Source: Glaciecola sp. HTCC2999 (GTDB lineage: Bacteria > Pseudomonadota > Gammaproteobacteria > Enterobacterales > Alteromonadaceae). Taken from it: DNA of 64,000 nucleotides. The first letter of the stretch is position 1; each line of letters begins with the position of its first letter. Below the pieces are notes generated by a model. It saw only the letters and a list, made by a program, of their open reading frames with translations, had not been told where the DNA came from and did no database searches. Below are positions 37,296-46,631 of the stretch, one piece after another. Made by a program: the position numbers and the translations under genes. The stretch covers positions 1 through 64,000 of the forward strand of contig CATECQ010000035.1 of the NCBI GenBank assembly GCA_949498985.1, written 5' to 3'.

Positions 37296-37302
37296 TACGT
37301 CT
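37271..37302 (-). promoter_or_regulatory. MetJ operator of metK
   Basis: Four tandem octamers are seen on the plus strand: TATAGTCT, AACCATCT, AGACGTCT (37287-37294) and ATACGTCT. The third is a perfect met box and the fourth matches seven of eight. The array overlaps the -35 of the predicted metK promoter. The remainder of the metK/tkt gap (37303-37537) holds the tkt leader; I could not pick a confident tkt promoter. Confidence 0.8.
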
Positions 37303-37537
37303 TTTACATAAATTCTCAAAATAAAGTTCATTTTTGAGTATTTTCCATCACTATCTTTATTAATGAGACACTGGTCTTATTACCAGCTTTTAATCTATGT
37401 TTTTGTATATTTCATATTGAACAAATGCCACGGGTAGGCGACAATGTAAATAATTATTTTCTACAATCTTTAAGCATTTGTTTTGTTAAGAAAATTTCTT
37501 AGCATACGCCTCTGCTGTGATATCTCAGGAGTCATTC

Positions 37538-39529
37538 ATGTCATCACGCCAACAACTCGCGAATGCAGTCCGTGCATTAAGTATGGACGCTGTTCAACAA
37601 GCTAATTCTGGTCACCCAGGAGCACCTATGGGTATGGCTGACATTGCTCAAGTATTGTGGACTGATTTTTTATCGCATAATCCAACAGATCCAGCTTGGG
37701 CTAATCGTGATCGCTTCGTGTTATCTAATGGTCATGGCTCTATGTTGTTGTATTCTTTACTCCATTTATCAGGATATGCTTTGCCGATTGAAGAGTTAAA
37801 GAATTTCCGTCAACTTCATTCAAAAACACCGGGGCATCCTGAGTATGGCTATGCACCGGGTGTTGAAACTACTACCGGACCACTTGGTCAAGGCATCAGT
37901 AATGCTGTCGGTATGGCTCTTGCAGAAAAAACCCTAGCAGCCCAATTTAACCGTGAAGCACATGCCATTGTTGATCATTATACTTACACCTTCTTGGGCG
38001 ATGGATGTTTAATGGAAGGGATTTCACACGAAGTCTGTTCATTAGCCGGTACATTAGGTTTAGGTAAACTGGTGGCGTTTTGGGATGATAACGGTATTTC
38101 TATTGATGGAGAAGTTGAAGGCTGGTTCTCTGATGATACACCAGCTCGGTTCAAAGCTTATGGCTGGCAAGTCATTGATGGTGTAGACGGTCATAATCCT
38201 GAAGAAATCGCATCAGCCATTCGAACGGCTCAGGCGGAAACACAAAAGCCGACATTAATCTGTTGTAAAACTGTGATTGGTTTTGGTTCGCCAAACAAAC
38301 AAGGTACAGAGTCATGTCATGGTGCGCCTTTAGGTGCTGATGAAATTACTGCCACACGCGCAGCCCTTGGTTGGGAATATGGTGCTTTTGAGATCCCGGA
38401 TGATATTTATGCGCAATGGGATGGCAAAACAAAGGGCATAAAAGCGCAACAAGCGTGGGAAGAGCGTTTTGCTGCTTACGCGGATGCTTATCCTGAATTA
38501 GCGGCAGAATTCACTCGTCGTGTGTCGGGTCAATTACCCACAACATGGGAGCAAGCTGCCCAATCTTATATTGAAGAATTACAAGCTAATCCAGCTAATA
38601 TCGCCACGCGTAAAGCCTCGCAAAATGCACTGAACGCATATGGACCATTGCTGCCAGAATTACTAGGTGGTTCAGCAGATTTAGCCGGTTCAAATCTCAC
38701 TATTTGGTCTGGTTGTAAAGGAATTAGTGCTGATGACGCAAGTGGCAACTATATTTATTATGGTGTCCGTGAATTTGGTATGTCTGCGATGATGAATGGC
38801 CTAGCGCTGCACGGTGGCTTTAAAGCATACGGTGCGACCTTCTTAATGTTCATGGAATATGCGCGAAATGCTGTTCGTATGGCTGCATTGATGAAGCAAC
38901 CCGCTATTTTTGTATATACTCATGATTCAATTGGTTTAGGTGAAGATGGTCCAACACACCAGCCGGTCGAGCAATTAGTCGCGCTTCGAGCGACGCCTAA
39001 TTTAGATAACTGGCGCCCATGTGATCAAGTTGAATCGGCGGTGGCTTGGAAGTCTGCAATTGAGCGAACGGATGGTCCTACAACGTTGATCTTTACGCGC
39101 CAAGGCTGCGAACAACAACCGCGTGATGCTCAGCAATTAGCAGATATCGCTAAAGGCGGATATGTCTTAGTTGATTGTGAAGCGACGCCCGATATTATTC
39201 TAATTGCAACCGGTTCTGAGGTTGAGTTAGCTGTCGCTGCCGCTAAAGAGTTAAGTGCTGAAGGCCAAAAGGTTCGAGTTGTATCAATGCCGTCGACAGA
39301 TGTTTTTGATGCTCAGTCAGCTGAGTATAAAGACAGTGTATTACCAGCCAATGTCACAAAACGAGTGGCTGTCGAAGCCTTAGCGAAAGATACCTGGTAC
39401 AAATATGTCGGCCTGAATGGTGCAATTGTGGGTATGGATAGTTTCGGTGAATCAGCCCCAGCAAAAGACTTATTTGAGCACTTTGGGATCACAACGCAAG
39501 CGGTTGTTGATGCTGCAAAGGCCCTGTAA
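37538..39529 (+). CDS. tkt: Transketolase
   Basis: Transketolase moves two-carbon units between sugar phosphates using thiamine diphosphate. I chose ATG 37538, with CAGGAG upstream, giving 663 residues, the same as E. coli TktA; an upstream in-frame start adds seven unneeded residues. Signatures are [28 protein letters not shown], the thiamine-diphosphate motif [13 protein letters not shown] with DDNGISIDG, and [15 protein letters not shown]. It leads a tkt-epd-pgk-aldolase run linking the pentose-phosphate pathway to glycolysis. Confidence 0.97.
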   Translation: MSSRQQLANAVRALSMDAVQQANSGHPGAPMGMADIAQVLWTDFLSHNPTDPAWANRDRFVLSNGHGSMLLYSLLHLSGYALPIEELKNFRQLHSKTPGHPEYGYAPGVETTTGPLGQGISNAVGMALAEKTLAAQFNREAHAIVDHYTYTFLGDGCLMEGISHEVCSLAGTLGLGKLVAFWDDNGISIDGEVEGWFSDDTPARFKAYGWQVIDGVDGHNPEEIASAIRTAQAETQKPTLICCKTVIGFGSPNKQGTESCHGAPLGADEITATRAALGWEYGAFEIPDDIYAQWDGKTKGIKAQQAWEERFAAYADAYPELAAEFTRRVSGQLPTTWEQAAQSYIEELQANPANIATRKASQNALNAYGPLLPELLGGSADLAGSNLTIWSGCKGISADDASGNYIYYGVREFGMSAMMNGLALHGGFKAYGATFLMFMEYARNAVRMAALMKQPAIFVYTHDSIGLGEDGPTHQPVEQLVALRATPNLDNWRPCDQVESAVAWKSAIERTDGPTTLIFTRQGCEQQPRDAQQLADIAKGGYVLVDCEATPDIILIATGSEVELAVAAAKELSAEGQKVRVVSMPSTDVFDAQSAEYKDSVLPANVTKRVAVEALAKDTWYKYVGLNGAIVGMDSFGESAPAKDLFEHFGITTQAVVDAAKAL

Positions 39530-39541
39530 AAGGATTACGCG

Positions 39542-40570
39542 TTGTTAAAAATCGCGATTAATGGTTTTGGACGGATAGGGCGCAATGTACTACGTGCGCT
39601 TTACGAGTCTGGTCGCCAACAAGCAATTAAAGTGGTTGCTATTAATGAAATAGCAGATGCTGACGGTATTGCTCACTTACTCAAGTATGATACTGCTCAT
39701 GGGCGCTTTGCCCATGATGTACGCCTGACGAAAAGCCCTGACTCACCTGATACTTTGCATGTTGATAATGATGCTATTTCGTTATTTCATGAAGTTGAAA
39801 TCGAAGGTTGTCCTTGGGGAGATTTAGGTGTTGATGTGGTGTTTGAATGTACCGGTCATTTTGGACAAGCGTCTGCTGCAGCAAAACACATTGCACAAGG
39901 TGCTAAAAAAGTCTTACTTTCTGAACCAGGTTCTCCAGATGTTGATGCAACCATTATTTATGGAATTAATGAAGAAACATTAACGAGCTCCGATAATGTT
40001 GTTTCTAATGGTTCCTGCACGACCAATTGTATTGTACCTGTCATTCAAGCGTTAGATGAAGCTTTTGGTGTGCAAAGTGGCACAATTACGACTATTCATT
40101 CATCAATGCATGATCAACAAGTCATTGACGCTTTTCATCCTGATTTACGCCGAACTCGAGCTGCTAGTCAATCCATCATTCCGGTGGATACACGTTTAGC
40201 TCAGGGCATTGAGCGAATATTACCTAAATTTGCAGGTAAATTTGAAGCGATTGCAGTGCGTGTACCGACTATTAACGTGACGGCCATGGACCTTAGTGTC
40301 ACGCTGCGCGATAACGTGACGATTAGTCAAGTCAACCAAATATTGCAACAAGCGAAGCTGGGCAAGCTTGCGGGTATCTTGGATTATACTGAGCAACCGC
40401 TCGTATCTGTAGATTTTAATCATGACCCTCATTCTTGTATTGTTGATGGGACACAAACTCGTGTTAGCCATGGACAATTAGTTAAAACACTTGTCTGGTG
40501 TGATAACGAATGGGGCTTTGCAAACCGAATGTTAGATACAGCAATGGTACTTTATCCATTGTGTAAATAA
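39542..40570 (+). CDS. epd: D-erythrose-4-phosphate dehydrogenase
   Basis: Epd (GapB) oxidises erythrose-4-phosphate toward pyridoxal phosphate synthesis. It is a GAPDH-family protein of 342 residues: [20 protein letters not shown] at the N-terminus, catalytic cysteine in SNGSCTTNC, then [23 protein letters not shown], which marks Epd rather than glycolytic GAPDH. The start appears to be TTG 39542, with AAAGGA seven bases upstream and no ATG near. It lies 12 bases after tkt and 46 bases before pgk. Confidence 0.93.
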   Translation: MLKIAINGFGRIGRNVLRALYESGRQQAIKVVAINEIADADGIAHLLKYDTAHGRFAHDVRLTKSPDSPDTLHVDNDAISLFHEVEIEGCPWGDLGVDVVFECTGHFGQASAAAKHIAQGAKKVLLSEPGSPDVDATIIYGINEETLTSSDNVVSNGSCTTNCIVPVIQALDEAFGVQSGTITTIHSSMHDQQVIDAFHPDLRRTRAASQSIIPVDTRLAQGIERILPKFAGKFEAIAVRVPTINVTAMDLSVTLRDNVTISQVNQILQQAKLGKLAGILDYTEQPLVSVDFNHDPHSCIVDGTQTRVSHGQLVKTLVWCDNEWGFANRMLDTAMVLYPLCK

Positions 40571-40616
40571 CGATTAACTAACTTGGTTAATCAATAGAAA
40601 TTATTAAAGGAATAGT

Positions 40617-41780
40617 ATGACTATTACAAATATGCAAGATATCGATTTACACGCTAAACGCGTCTTAATTCGCCAAGATCTTAATGTCCCTATTAAAGAC
40701 GGTAATATCACCTCTGATGCACGTTTACGGGCTTCTTTACCAACTATTAAACAAGCCTTAGATATGGGAGCTGCTGTGATTGTTATGTCACATTTAGGCC
40801 GTCCCACAGAAGGTGAGTTTGCGAATGAATTCTCTATGCAACCGGTTGCCAATTATTTAAGTGAAGTGTTAGGGCAAAATGTGGGACTAGCAACGGATTT
40901 AGATAATGTTCAGTGCGCTCCAGGACAAGTAGTCTTGCTTGAAAATGTCCGTTTCAATGTTGGTGAGAAAAAAGATGCTGATGAGTTAGCAAAACGATAC
41001 GCAGCATTGTGTGATGTATTTGTGATGGATGCCTTTGGAACTGCTCACCGAGCTCAAGCTTCAACTCATGGCGTAGCAAAATTTGCGCCACAAGCTGTAG
41101 CGGGACCATTGTTAAGTGCAGAGTTAGATGCGTTAGGAAAAGCGATGGATAATCCTAAACGTCCATTAGTTGCTATCGTCGGAGGCTCAAAAGTATCGAC
41201 TAAATTAACCGTATTAGAAAGCCTTGCACCGTTAGTTGATCAGCTCATTGTGGGCGGTGGTATTGCGAATACCTTTATTGCTGCTCAAGGGCATAACGTA
41301 GGGCAGTCATTGTATGAAGCGGATTTGATCCCAGCTGCACAAAAACTGCAAGCGGATGCCCGCGCTAATGGTGGCAGTATCCCGGTTCCAGTTGACGTAG
41401 TGACGGGTCAAGCATTTAGTGCCGATACCCAAGTTGAGATTAAAGATGTTGAGCAAATCACAGATACGGATATGGTATTTGATATCGGGCCTCAATCAGC
41501 TGCAGCGTTATGCGAAATTTTGAAAAATGCCGGTACGATTGTATGGAATGGGCCGGTGGGGGTATTTGAATTGGCTCCTTTTGCCGGTGGGACAGAAGCT
41601 ATTGCCCAAGCGATTGCTGATAGTGAAGCCTTTTCTATTGCAGGTGGTGGAGATACCCTTGCAGCGGTTGATCAATTTGGCATTGCTGATAAAGTATCCT
41701 ATATTTCAACTGGAGGTGGTGCTTTCTTAGAGTTTTTAGAGGGGAAAACGCTTCCTGCAGTTGCGATTTTAGATAAATAG
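40617..41780 (+). CDS. pgk: Phosphoglycerate kinase
   Basis: Pgk transfers phosphate from 1,3-bisphosphoglycerate to ADP in glycolysis. It is 387 residues, the usual bacterial length. [26 protein letters not shown], the [27 protein letters not shown] region, GGSKVSTKL and the terminal [14 protein letters not shown] nucleotide loop are all intact. AAAGGA precedes the ATG. It follows epd, the standard arrangement. Confidence 0.98.
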   Translation: MTITNMQDIDLHAKRVLIRQDLNVPIKDGNITSDARLRASLPTIKQALDMGAAVIVMSHLGRPTEGEFANEFSMQPVANYLSEVLGQNVGLATDLDNVQCAPGQVVLLENVRFNVGEKKDADELAKRYAALCDVFVMDAFGTAHRAQASTHGVAKFAPQAVAGPLLSAELDALGKAMDNPKRPLVAIVGGSKVSTKLTVLESLAPLVDQLIVGGGIANTFIAAQGHNVGQSLYEADLIPAAQKLQADARANGGSIPVPVDVVTGQAFSADTQVEIKDVEQITDTDMVFDIGPQSAAALCEILKNAGTIVWNGPVGVFELAPFAGGTEAIAQAIADSEAFSIAGGGDTLAAVDQFGIADKVSYISTGGGAFLEFLEGKTLPAVAILDK

Positions 41781-41939
41781 CCGTTGTAACATTGATGAAT
41801 AATGGCGCTTGTTAACGATATATATTATTAATATAAACCTCATTATCGTGCAATACATAATAATAATAAGTACGAAATGGAACTTTGTAACCCTACACTA
41901 AGTACTGTTGAACAGACTTAGTAATCATGGAGAGATGAC

Positions 41940-42839
41940 ATGACGTCAACTACCCAACGTGAAATGCTGGCTAAAGTAAATTCACAAATCGGCTTTATTG
42001 CCGCGTTAGACCAATCGGGTGGTTCTACACCCAAAGCCCTTGCTCTTTATGGTGTTGATGCTGATGCATACAGCACAGATGAAGAGATGTTTGGCAAAGT
42101 CCATGAAATGCGTACCCGTATCATCACTAACAGTGCATTCACTGGTGAGCGTGTTTTAGGCGCGATATTGTTTGAAAACACGTTAGATCGTGAAATTGAA
42201 GGATACGCTACCGCTCATTATTTATGGCAAGAAAAGCACATTGTCCCGTTTTTGAAAGTCGACAAAGGCTTAGAAAATGAAGCCAATGGTGTTCAGCTAA
42301 TGAAACCTATCGCTAATCTTAATGAGTTATTATCCAAAGCAAATGCGCAAAATGTGTTTGGTACCAAAATGCGTTCAGTGATTAAACTCGCTAATCCAAC
42401 AGGAATTGATGCAATCGTCGCACAACAATTTGCGATTGGTCAGCAAATTTTAGATGCAGGTTTAGTACCCATCATTGAACCTGAAGTTGATATTAACAGC
42501 CCAGAAAAAGCTCAAGCTGAAGTCCTTTTGAGAGCCGCTATTTTACGTCAATTAGATACGGTTTCTGAAAATCAGCAAGTCATGTTAAAACTGACATTAC
42601 CCGAAGAGAATGATTTCTATGCTGAATGTATTGCGCATCCTAAAGTATTAAAGGTTGTCGCGTTATCAGGTGGGTATAGCCGAGACGAAGCAAATGAGCG
42701 TTTAACCTCGAACAAGGGAATGATTGCGAGTTTTTCTCGTGCACTAACGCAAGGTGTCAGTGCTCAACAAAGTGATGCTGAATTTACAACCATGTTGGAT
42801 GATGCTATCAGTGGTATTTACGCGGCATCAAATACTTAA
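41940..42839 (+). CDS. Fructose-bisphosphate aldolase, class I
   Basis: This Schiff-base (metal-independent) aldolase cleaves fructose-1,6-bisphosphate. The 299-residue sequence matches the bacterial class I family found in staphylococci and some proteobacteria: AALDQSGGSTPKAL near the start, FLKVDKGLE, and MLKLTLPEEN, where K217 is the probable Schiff-base lysine. The position after epd-pgk is where enterics and vibrios carry class II fbaA. A 159-base gap without a clear terminator separates it from pgk. GGAGA lies upstream of the ATG. Confidence 0.92.
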   Translation: MTSTTQREMLAKVNSQIGFIAALDQSGGSTPKALALYGVDADAYSTDEEMFGKVHEMRTRIITNSAFTGERVLGAILFENTLDREIEGYATAHYLWQEKHIVPFLKVDKGLENEANGVQLMKPIANLNELLSKANAQNVFGTKMRSVIKLANPTGIDAIVAQQFAIGQQILDAGLVPIIEPEVDINSPEKAQAEVLLRAAILRQLDTVSENQQVMLKLTLPEENDFYAECIAHPKVLKVVALSGGYSRDEANERLTSNKGMIASFSRALTQGVSAQQSDAEFTTMLDDAISGIYAASNT

Positions 42840-42864
42840 GAGCCCTCTTTTTATGTAAAATGAT

Positions 42865-42895
42865 GGATAGAGTTAACTCACTGTTAACTCTATCC
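42865..42895. repeat. Perfect 13-bp inverted repeat at the aldolase/ppx junction
   Basis: GGATAGAGTTAAC (42865-42877) pairs with its exact complement at 42883-42895 around a five-base loop. It lies between two convergent genes and contains the ppx stop codon. Neither strand has a strong T run after it. A bidirectional terminator or mRNA 3'-end stabiliser is the likeliest role. Confidence 0.6.
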
Positions 42896-44426
42896 CAATT
42901 ACATTCAAGTACTTCTGCTCAGCTGCTAAATCAGCAGAAAAAATCGGTTTTTCTGTCAACCAATTATTACCAAATACCACATCAATGTGATTTTCGTTGG
43001 GAGTAAAAAATATTGGAGGATGGATATCATCTTGCCGTTTAATATTGAGTAACACGCTAAGACGCAGAATAACGAGCATGGCATAGATTTGTGCTTTGCT
43101 GAACTGTTCAAAATCTTTGATCAACTCAGGACGTATCTTTTTACGTGAAAAACGAACCAATAATGCTAATAGTCGCTGTTCCTCAAGATTAAAACCTGGC
43201 AGTTCGGTGTTTTCAATGATGTAAGCTGAATGACGCTGAAACCCACGAGAATTAATATGAATACCTACTTCATGTAATAAACAGGCCCAGCCTAAAATGT
43301 TTTTTAATAGCCGTTTCTTTTTCAACCATTTGTAAGGGCTTTGCGCGACTAAGTCATGACAGGTTTGCAATACGCGTTTCGCTTGCTCTGAATCGACATG
43401 ATATTGTTTAGCAAGTGACTGAGTTGTGCGTTCTCGAGTGTCGATTTTTACGATGCTATCCTGCATCTCAAAAATGACCCCTTCACGTAATGCACTGGAT
43501 GAAAAGTCCATTTGTTTAATGTCTAGGCTTCTAAATATTCCAATTAAAATCGCAAGACCAGCACAAAAAACAGATGAACGATCCGCTGCAATGTTAGCAA
43601 CGGGTAATGTTTCAATGGTTTTCGCGTTGATTGCTTCATCCATTAAATTTTCTAATGCACTAAGTGTGATGGAAGTGTAGTCGCTGGATTCCTTTTCACG
43701 AATTAGCTGAATGATGGTTTTAATCGTACCTGATGTACCGATTGCCGTTTGCCAACCCAATTTGGTATAGCGATTGACGATCAGTGATAGTGTTTGTTCA
43801 GCTGCAGTAATAGCTCGATTAAATTGTTTTTTGGTGATTGTTTTTTTAGTGAAAAATCGTTTGGTATAGCTAACGCAACCCATTTGTAATGACCGACACA
43901 CGTGAGGTTCAAAACCATCACCAATGACAAATTCAGTTGAACCGCCACCAATATCGACAATTAAACGACGTCCTTCATCAAAAGAGGTATGGGCCACCCC
44001 TGAATAAATTAAGCGAGCTTCTTCCATACCGGATATTATCTCGACAGGGTAAGGGAGAATCGCTCGAGCACGATGAATAAATTCATACGAGTTACGCGCT
44101 TTACGTAAAGTATAAGTCGCGACAATACGGACTTTCTCTGGTGAGAATCCCTGTAAACTTTCACGCATGATTTCTAAAGCGTCGAGTCCACGTTGAATCG
44201 CTTCAGACGAAAGATGGCTATCATCATTTAACCCTTGCGCAAGTGCAACGCGTTGTTTGACGCGATGGACAATTTGAATTGAACCATTAACGGTGCGCGT
44301 AATCACTAAGTGAAAACTATTTGACCCTAAATCTAATGCAGCTAAATGCTCAAATGCGGTTGCTGGTAGTTCATTGACTATCCGCTCAGGTTTACTCAAT
44401 GTTATTTCCCTGTGTTTTGGAGTCAA
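42873..44426 (-). CDS. ppx: Exopolyphosphatase
   Basis: Ppx hydrolyses terminal phosphate from polyphosphate; the family also includes the guanosine pentaphosphatase GppA. The actin-like ASKHA fold shows ALDLGSNSFHLVITR and VDIGGGSTEFVIG. A C-terminal HD-like region with LHEVGIHINSRGFQRHSAYII follows. At 517 residues it is the long Ppx form. It overlaps the ppk 3' end by 35 bases, so polyphosphate synthesis and breakdown are coupled in one operon. Some GppA activity is possible. Confidence 0.94.
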   Translation of the reverse strand: MTPKHREITLSKPERIVNELPATAFEHLAALDLGSNSFHLVITRTVNGSIQIVHRVKQRVALAQGLNDDSHLSSEAIQRGLDALEIMRESLQGFSPEKVRIVATYTLRKARNSYEFIHRARAILPYPVEIISGMEEARLIYSGVAHTSFDEGRRLIVDIGGGSTEFVIGDGFEPHVCRSLQMGCVSYTKRFFTKKTITKKQFNRAITAAEQTLSLIVNRYTKLGWQTAIGTSGTIKTIIQLIREKESSDYTSITLSALENLMDEAINAKTIETLPVANIAADRSSVFCAGLAILIGIFRSLDIKQMDFSSSALREGVIFEMQDSIVKIDTRERTTQSLAKQYHVDSEQAKRVLQTCHDLVAQSPYKWLKKKRLLKNILGWACLLHEVGIHINSRGFQRHSAYIIENTELPGFNLEEQRLLALLVRFSRKKIRPELIKDFEQFSKAQIYAMLVILRLSVLLNIKRQDDIHPPIFFTPNENHIDVVFGNNWLTEKPIFSADLAAEQKYLNVIGIELTVS

Positions 44427-46500
44427 GTAGAGCGTCTTTTTCTACTTGCTTGAGATACTCATAAATCTCTAACTGCGAGCGGATATGGCGACGATTTCCT
44501 CGTTTGACATACTGGTTACTTTGTTCACGGTCTATGACTCGAGCTTTGAGCGTATCTTTTAGCTGTAAGTCTAGCATAGTGTCTATTTGGTCGATAAGGC
44601 GTTTAGAATATATCGGCGCTCCTACTTCAATTCGATTATCCATATTACGCGTCATCCAATCTGCAGAAGAGATAAAGACCCGCTTGTCACCGCCATTTTC
44701 AAATAACATGACACGAGGGTGTTCGAGAAAACGGTCAACGATACTGATGATAGTAATATTATCACTTAACCCTGGTACACCGGGGATCAAAGAGCACATC
44801 CCTCGTACAATAATTCTGATATTGACACCGGCCTGACTGGCTCGATACAAGTCATCAATCAATTCCTTGTCGACCAAGTTATTAATTTTGAGTGTAATCC
44901 CTGATGGTAAGTCTTGGTTATAATTTTGGATCTCGGTTCGAATAAATGATTGAATTTTTAACCTTGAATTCACAGGTGAGACTTGTAAGTGCTTAAACTT
45001 TACGTTGCGATACGGATTAATAATAAAATCAAATACATCTAGTGCCTCTTGTGCAAGCTCTTGGTTACGAGTAAATAACGAGTAATCGGTATAAATTTTA
45101 GCCGTTTTCTCATTAAAATTACCTGTACCAAAATGCGCATAATGCACGGTTTGATTACGTTCCTCGCGTGTAACAACACACAATTTTGAATGAATTTTGA
45201 TGTTAGGGTTACCAAAAACAACTCTAATGCCGGCATCCGTCATCCGTTTTGACCATTCAATATTAGCTTCTTCGTCAAATCGTGCACGTAACTCAACCAC
45301 CACAGTCACTTTTTTACCGTTGTCCACCGCATCAATCAATGAATTGATGATCCGAGATTGAGAGGCGACGCGATAAATATTTAAACGAATATGACTGACA
45401 TTACGGTCAAAAGCGGCTTGGCGAACAAACTCTGTAAAATGTAAGAAACGATGATACGGGTAATACAATAAAATATCATCGGCGGTAATGGCTTCAAAGA
45501 CCGTGTTGTAATGATTAAATTGTTCGGTACTAATTGCCGGCATTTTAGGGTTTTCTAGATAGGCACGACCGACATTTGGAAACCCTATAAAGTCTTTGAA
45601 GTTACGATAATGACCGGCTTCTTGAAGTGTTTCTGATGACTTCAATTTTAATCGTTTGGCTAAATCTTGGACCATGTAATCTGGCATTTTATCATCATGA
45701 ATCACGCGAACTGGCTCAGCAATCAAACGCTGCTTCATACTCTCTGACATTTTATCAACATAAGATTCGTCGATTTCTTCATTGAGTCGGTATTCAGCAT
45801 CACGTGTTAATTTAAATGAATAGGCTTCGATGTCGTCATATTTGACGAATCCTCGAAATATCTGTTCTAGACAAAGCTGAATAATGTCATCAAGAAGAAT
45901 AATATTTTTCTTTTTACGTGTCCCTTCAGATGGCAGCTGAATAAAACGTGAGACTTCATCGGTAGGGATTTGGACAACTGCAAATTTAGGATTGCGTCCC
46001 TCACGTTTTAAAGCAACATAAAAGTAGACTGAAGATCCATTGAGTCGTTGCGATAAATCGATTTTATTGTGGACTAATATCGGCGCAATGTGGCGGAGAA
46101 TTTTGTTAAAAAATAGGTCGGTTACCCATTTAATATGCGCATCTGTTAACTGTTCAGCTTTTAATATAAAAATATTATAGCGACCCAGATCTTGGATTAT
46201 GCGTTTATGTATGAGATCAAATTGTTTGGAGGCGCGAATCACTTTATGCTGGATTTTATCCAATAGAATTTTACCAGCATCAATTTCGGCTTCGTCGCCT
46301 GCATTTTCCGCAATCGATATCATACGCTGCACGCCGGCCACGCGTACCTTAAAAAACTCATCGAGATTATTGGAATAAATACCTAGAAAACGTAAACGTT
46401 CAATAACGGGATTATTTTCATCAGCCGCCTCTTGTAATACTCGTTCATTAAAAGCTAACCAGCTTAATTCTTTAGGGTAATAAATCGATGTGTTTTTCAT
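44392..46500 (-). CDS. ppk: Polyphosphate kinase
   Basis: Ppk1 polymerises the gamma-phosphate of ATP into polyphosphate at the inner membrane. From ATG 46500 it is 702 residues. The N-terminal IYYPKELSWLAFNERVLQEA, the IKIHSKLCVV and HFGTGNFNEKTAKIYTD catalytic-histidine regions and SADWMTRNMDNRIEVG are diagnostic. I prefer ATG 46500 over an in-frame TTG 21 bases upstream. It is divergent from the pst operon and followed by overlapping ppx. Confidence 0.96.
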   Translation of the reverse strand: MKNTSIYYPKELSWLAFNERVLQEAADENNPVIERLRFLGIYSNNLDEFFKVRVAGVQRMISIAENAGDEAEIDAGKILLDKIQHKVIRASKQFDLIHKRIIQDLGRYNIFILKAEQLTDAHIKWVTDLFFNKILRHIAPILVHNKIDLSQRLNGSSVYFYVALKREGRNPKFAVVQIPTDEVSRFIQLPSEGTRKKKNIILLDDIIQLCLEQIFRGFVKYDDIEAYSFKLTRDAEYRLNEEIDESYVDKMSESMKQRLIAEPVRVIHDDKMPDYMVQDLAKRLKLKSSETLQEAGHYRNFKDFIGFPNVGRAYLENPKMPAISTEQFNHYNTVFEAITADDILLYYPYHRFLHFTEFVRQAAFDRNVSHIRLNIYRVASQSRIINSLIDAVDNGKKVTVVVELRARFDEEANIEWSKRMTDAGIRVVFGNPNIKIHSKLCVVTREERNQTVHYAHFGTGNFNEKTAKIYTDYSLFTRNQELAQEALDVFDFIINPYRNVKFKHLQVSPVNSRLKIQSFIRTEIQNYNQDLPSGITLKINNLVDKELIDDLYRASQAGVNIRIIVRGMCSLIPGVPGLSDNITIISIVDRFLEHPRVMLFENGGDKRVFISSADWMTRNMDNRIEVGAPIYSKRLIDQIDTMLDLQLKDTLKARVIDREQSNQYVKRGNRRHIRSQLEIYEYLKQVEKDALLDSKTQGNNIE

Positions 46501-46631
46501 TAGTATCCGTACGATTGTCAAATATTACTATTATGATGCCTAAATATTACAATAAGATGGATTACTTACAATCAATAATCAACGCTTTGCGATGAAAAGG
46601 GATAAATATCAAGATAAAGTCGGATTATTGG

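Noticed and set aside
46511-46530. Possible PhoB box between ppk and pstC
   Set aside because: TTGTCA is present but the second half-site is poor; only about ten of eighteen positions agree with the consensus by eye.
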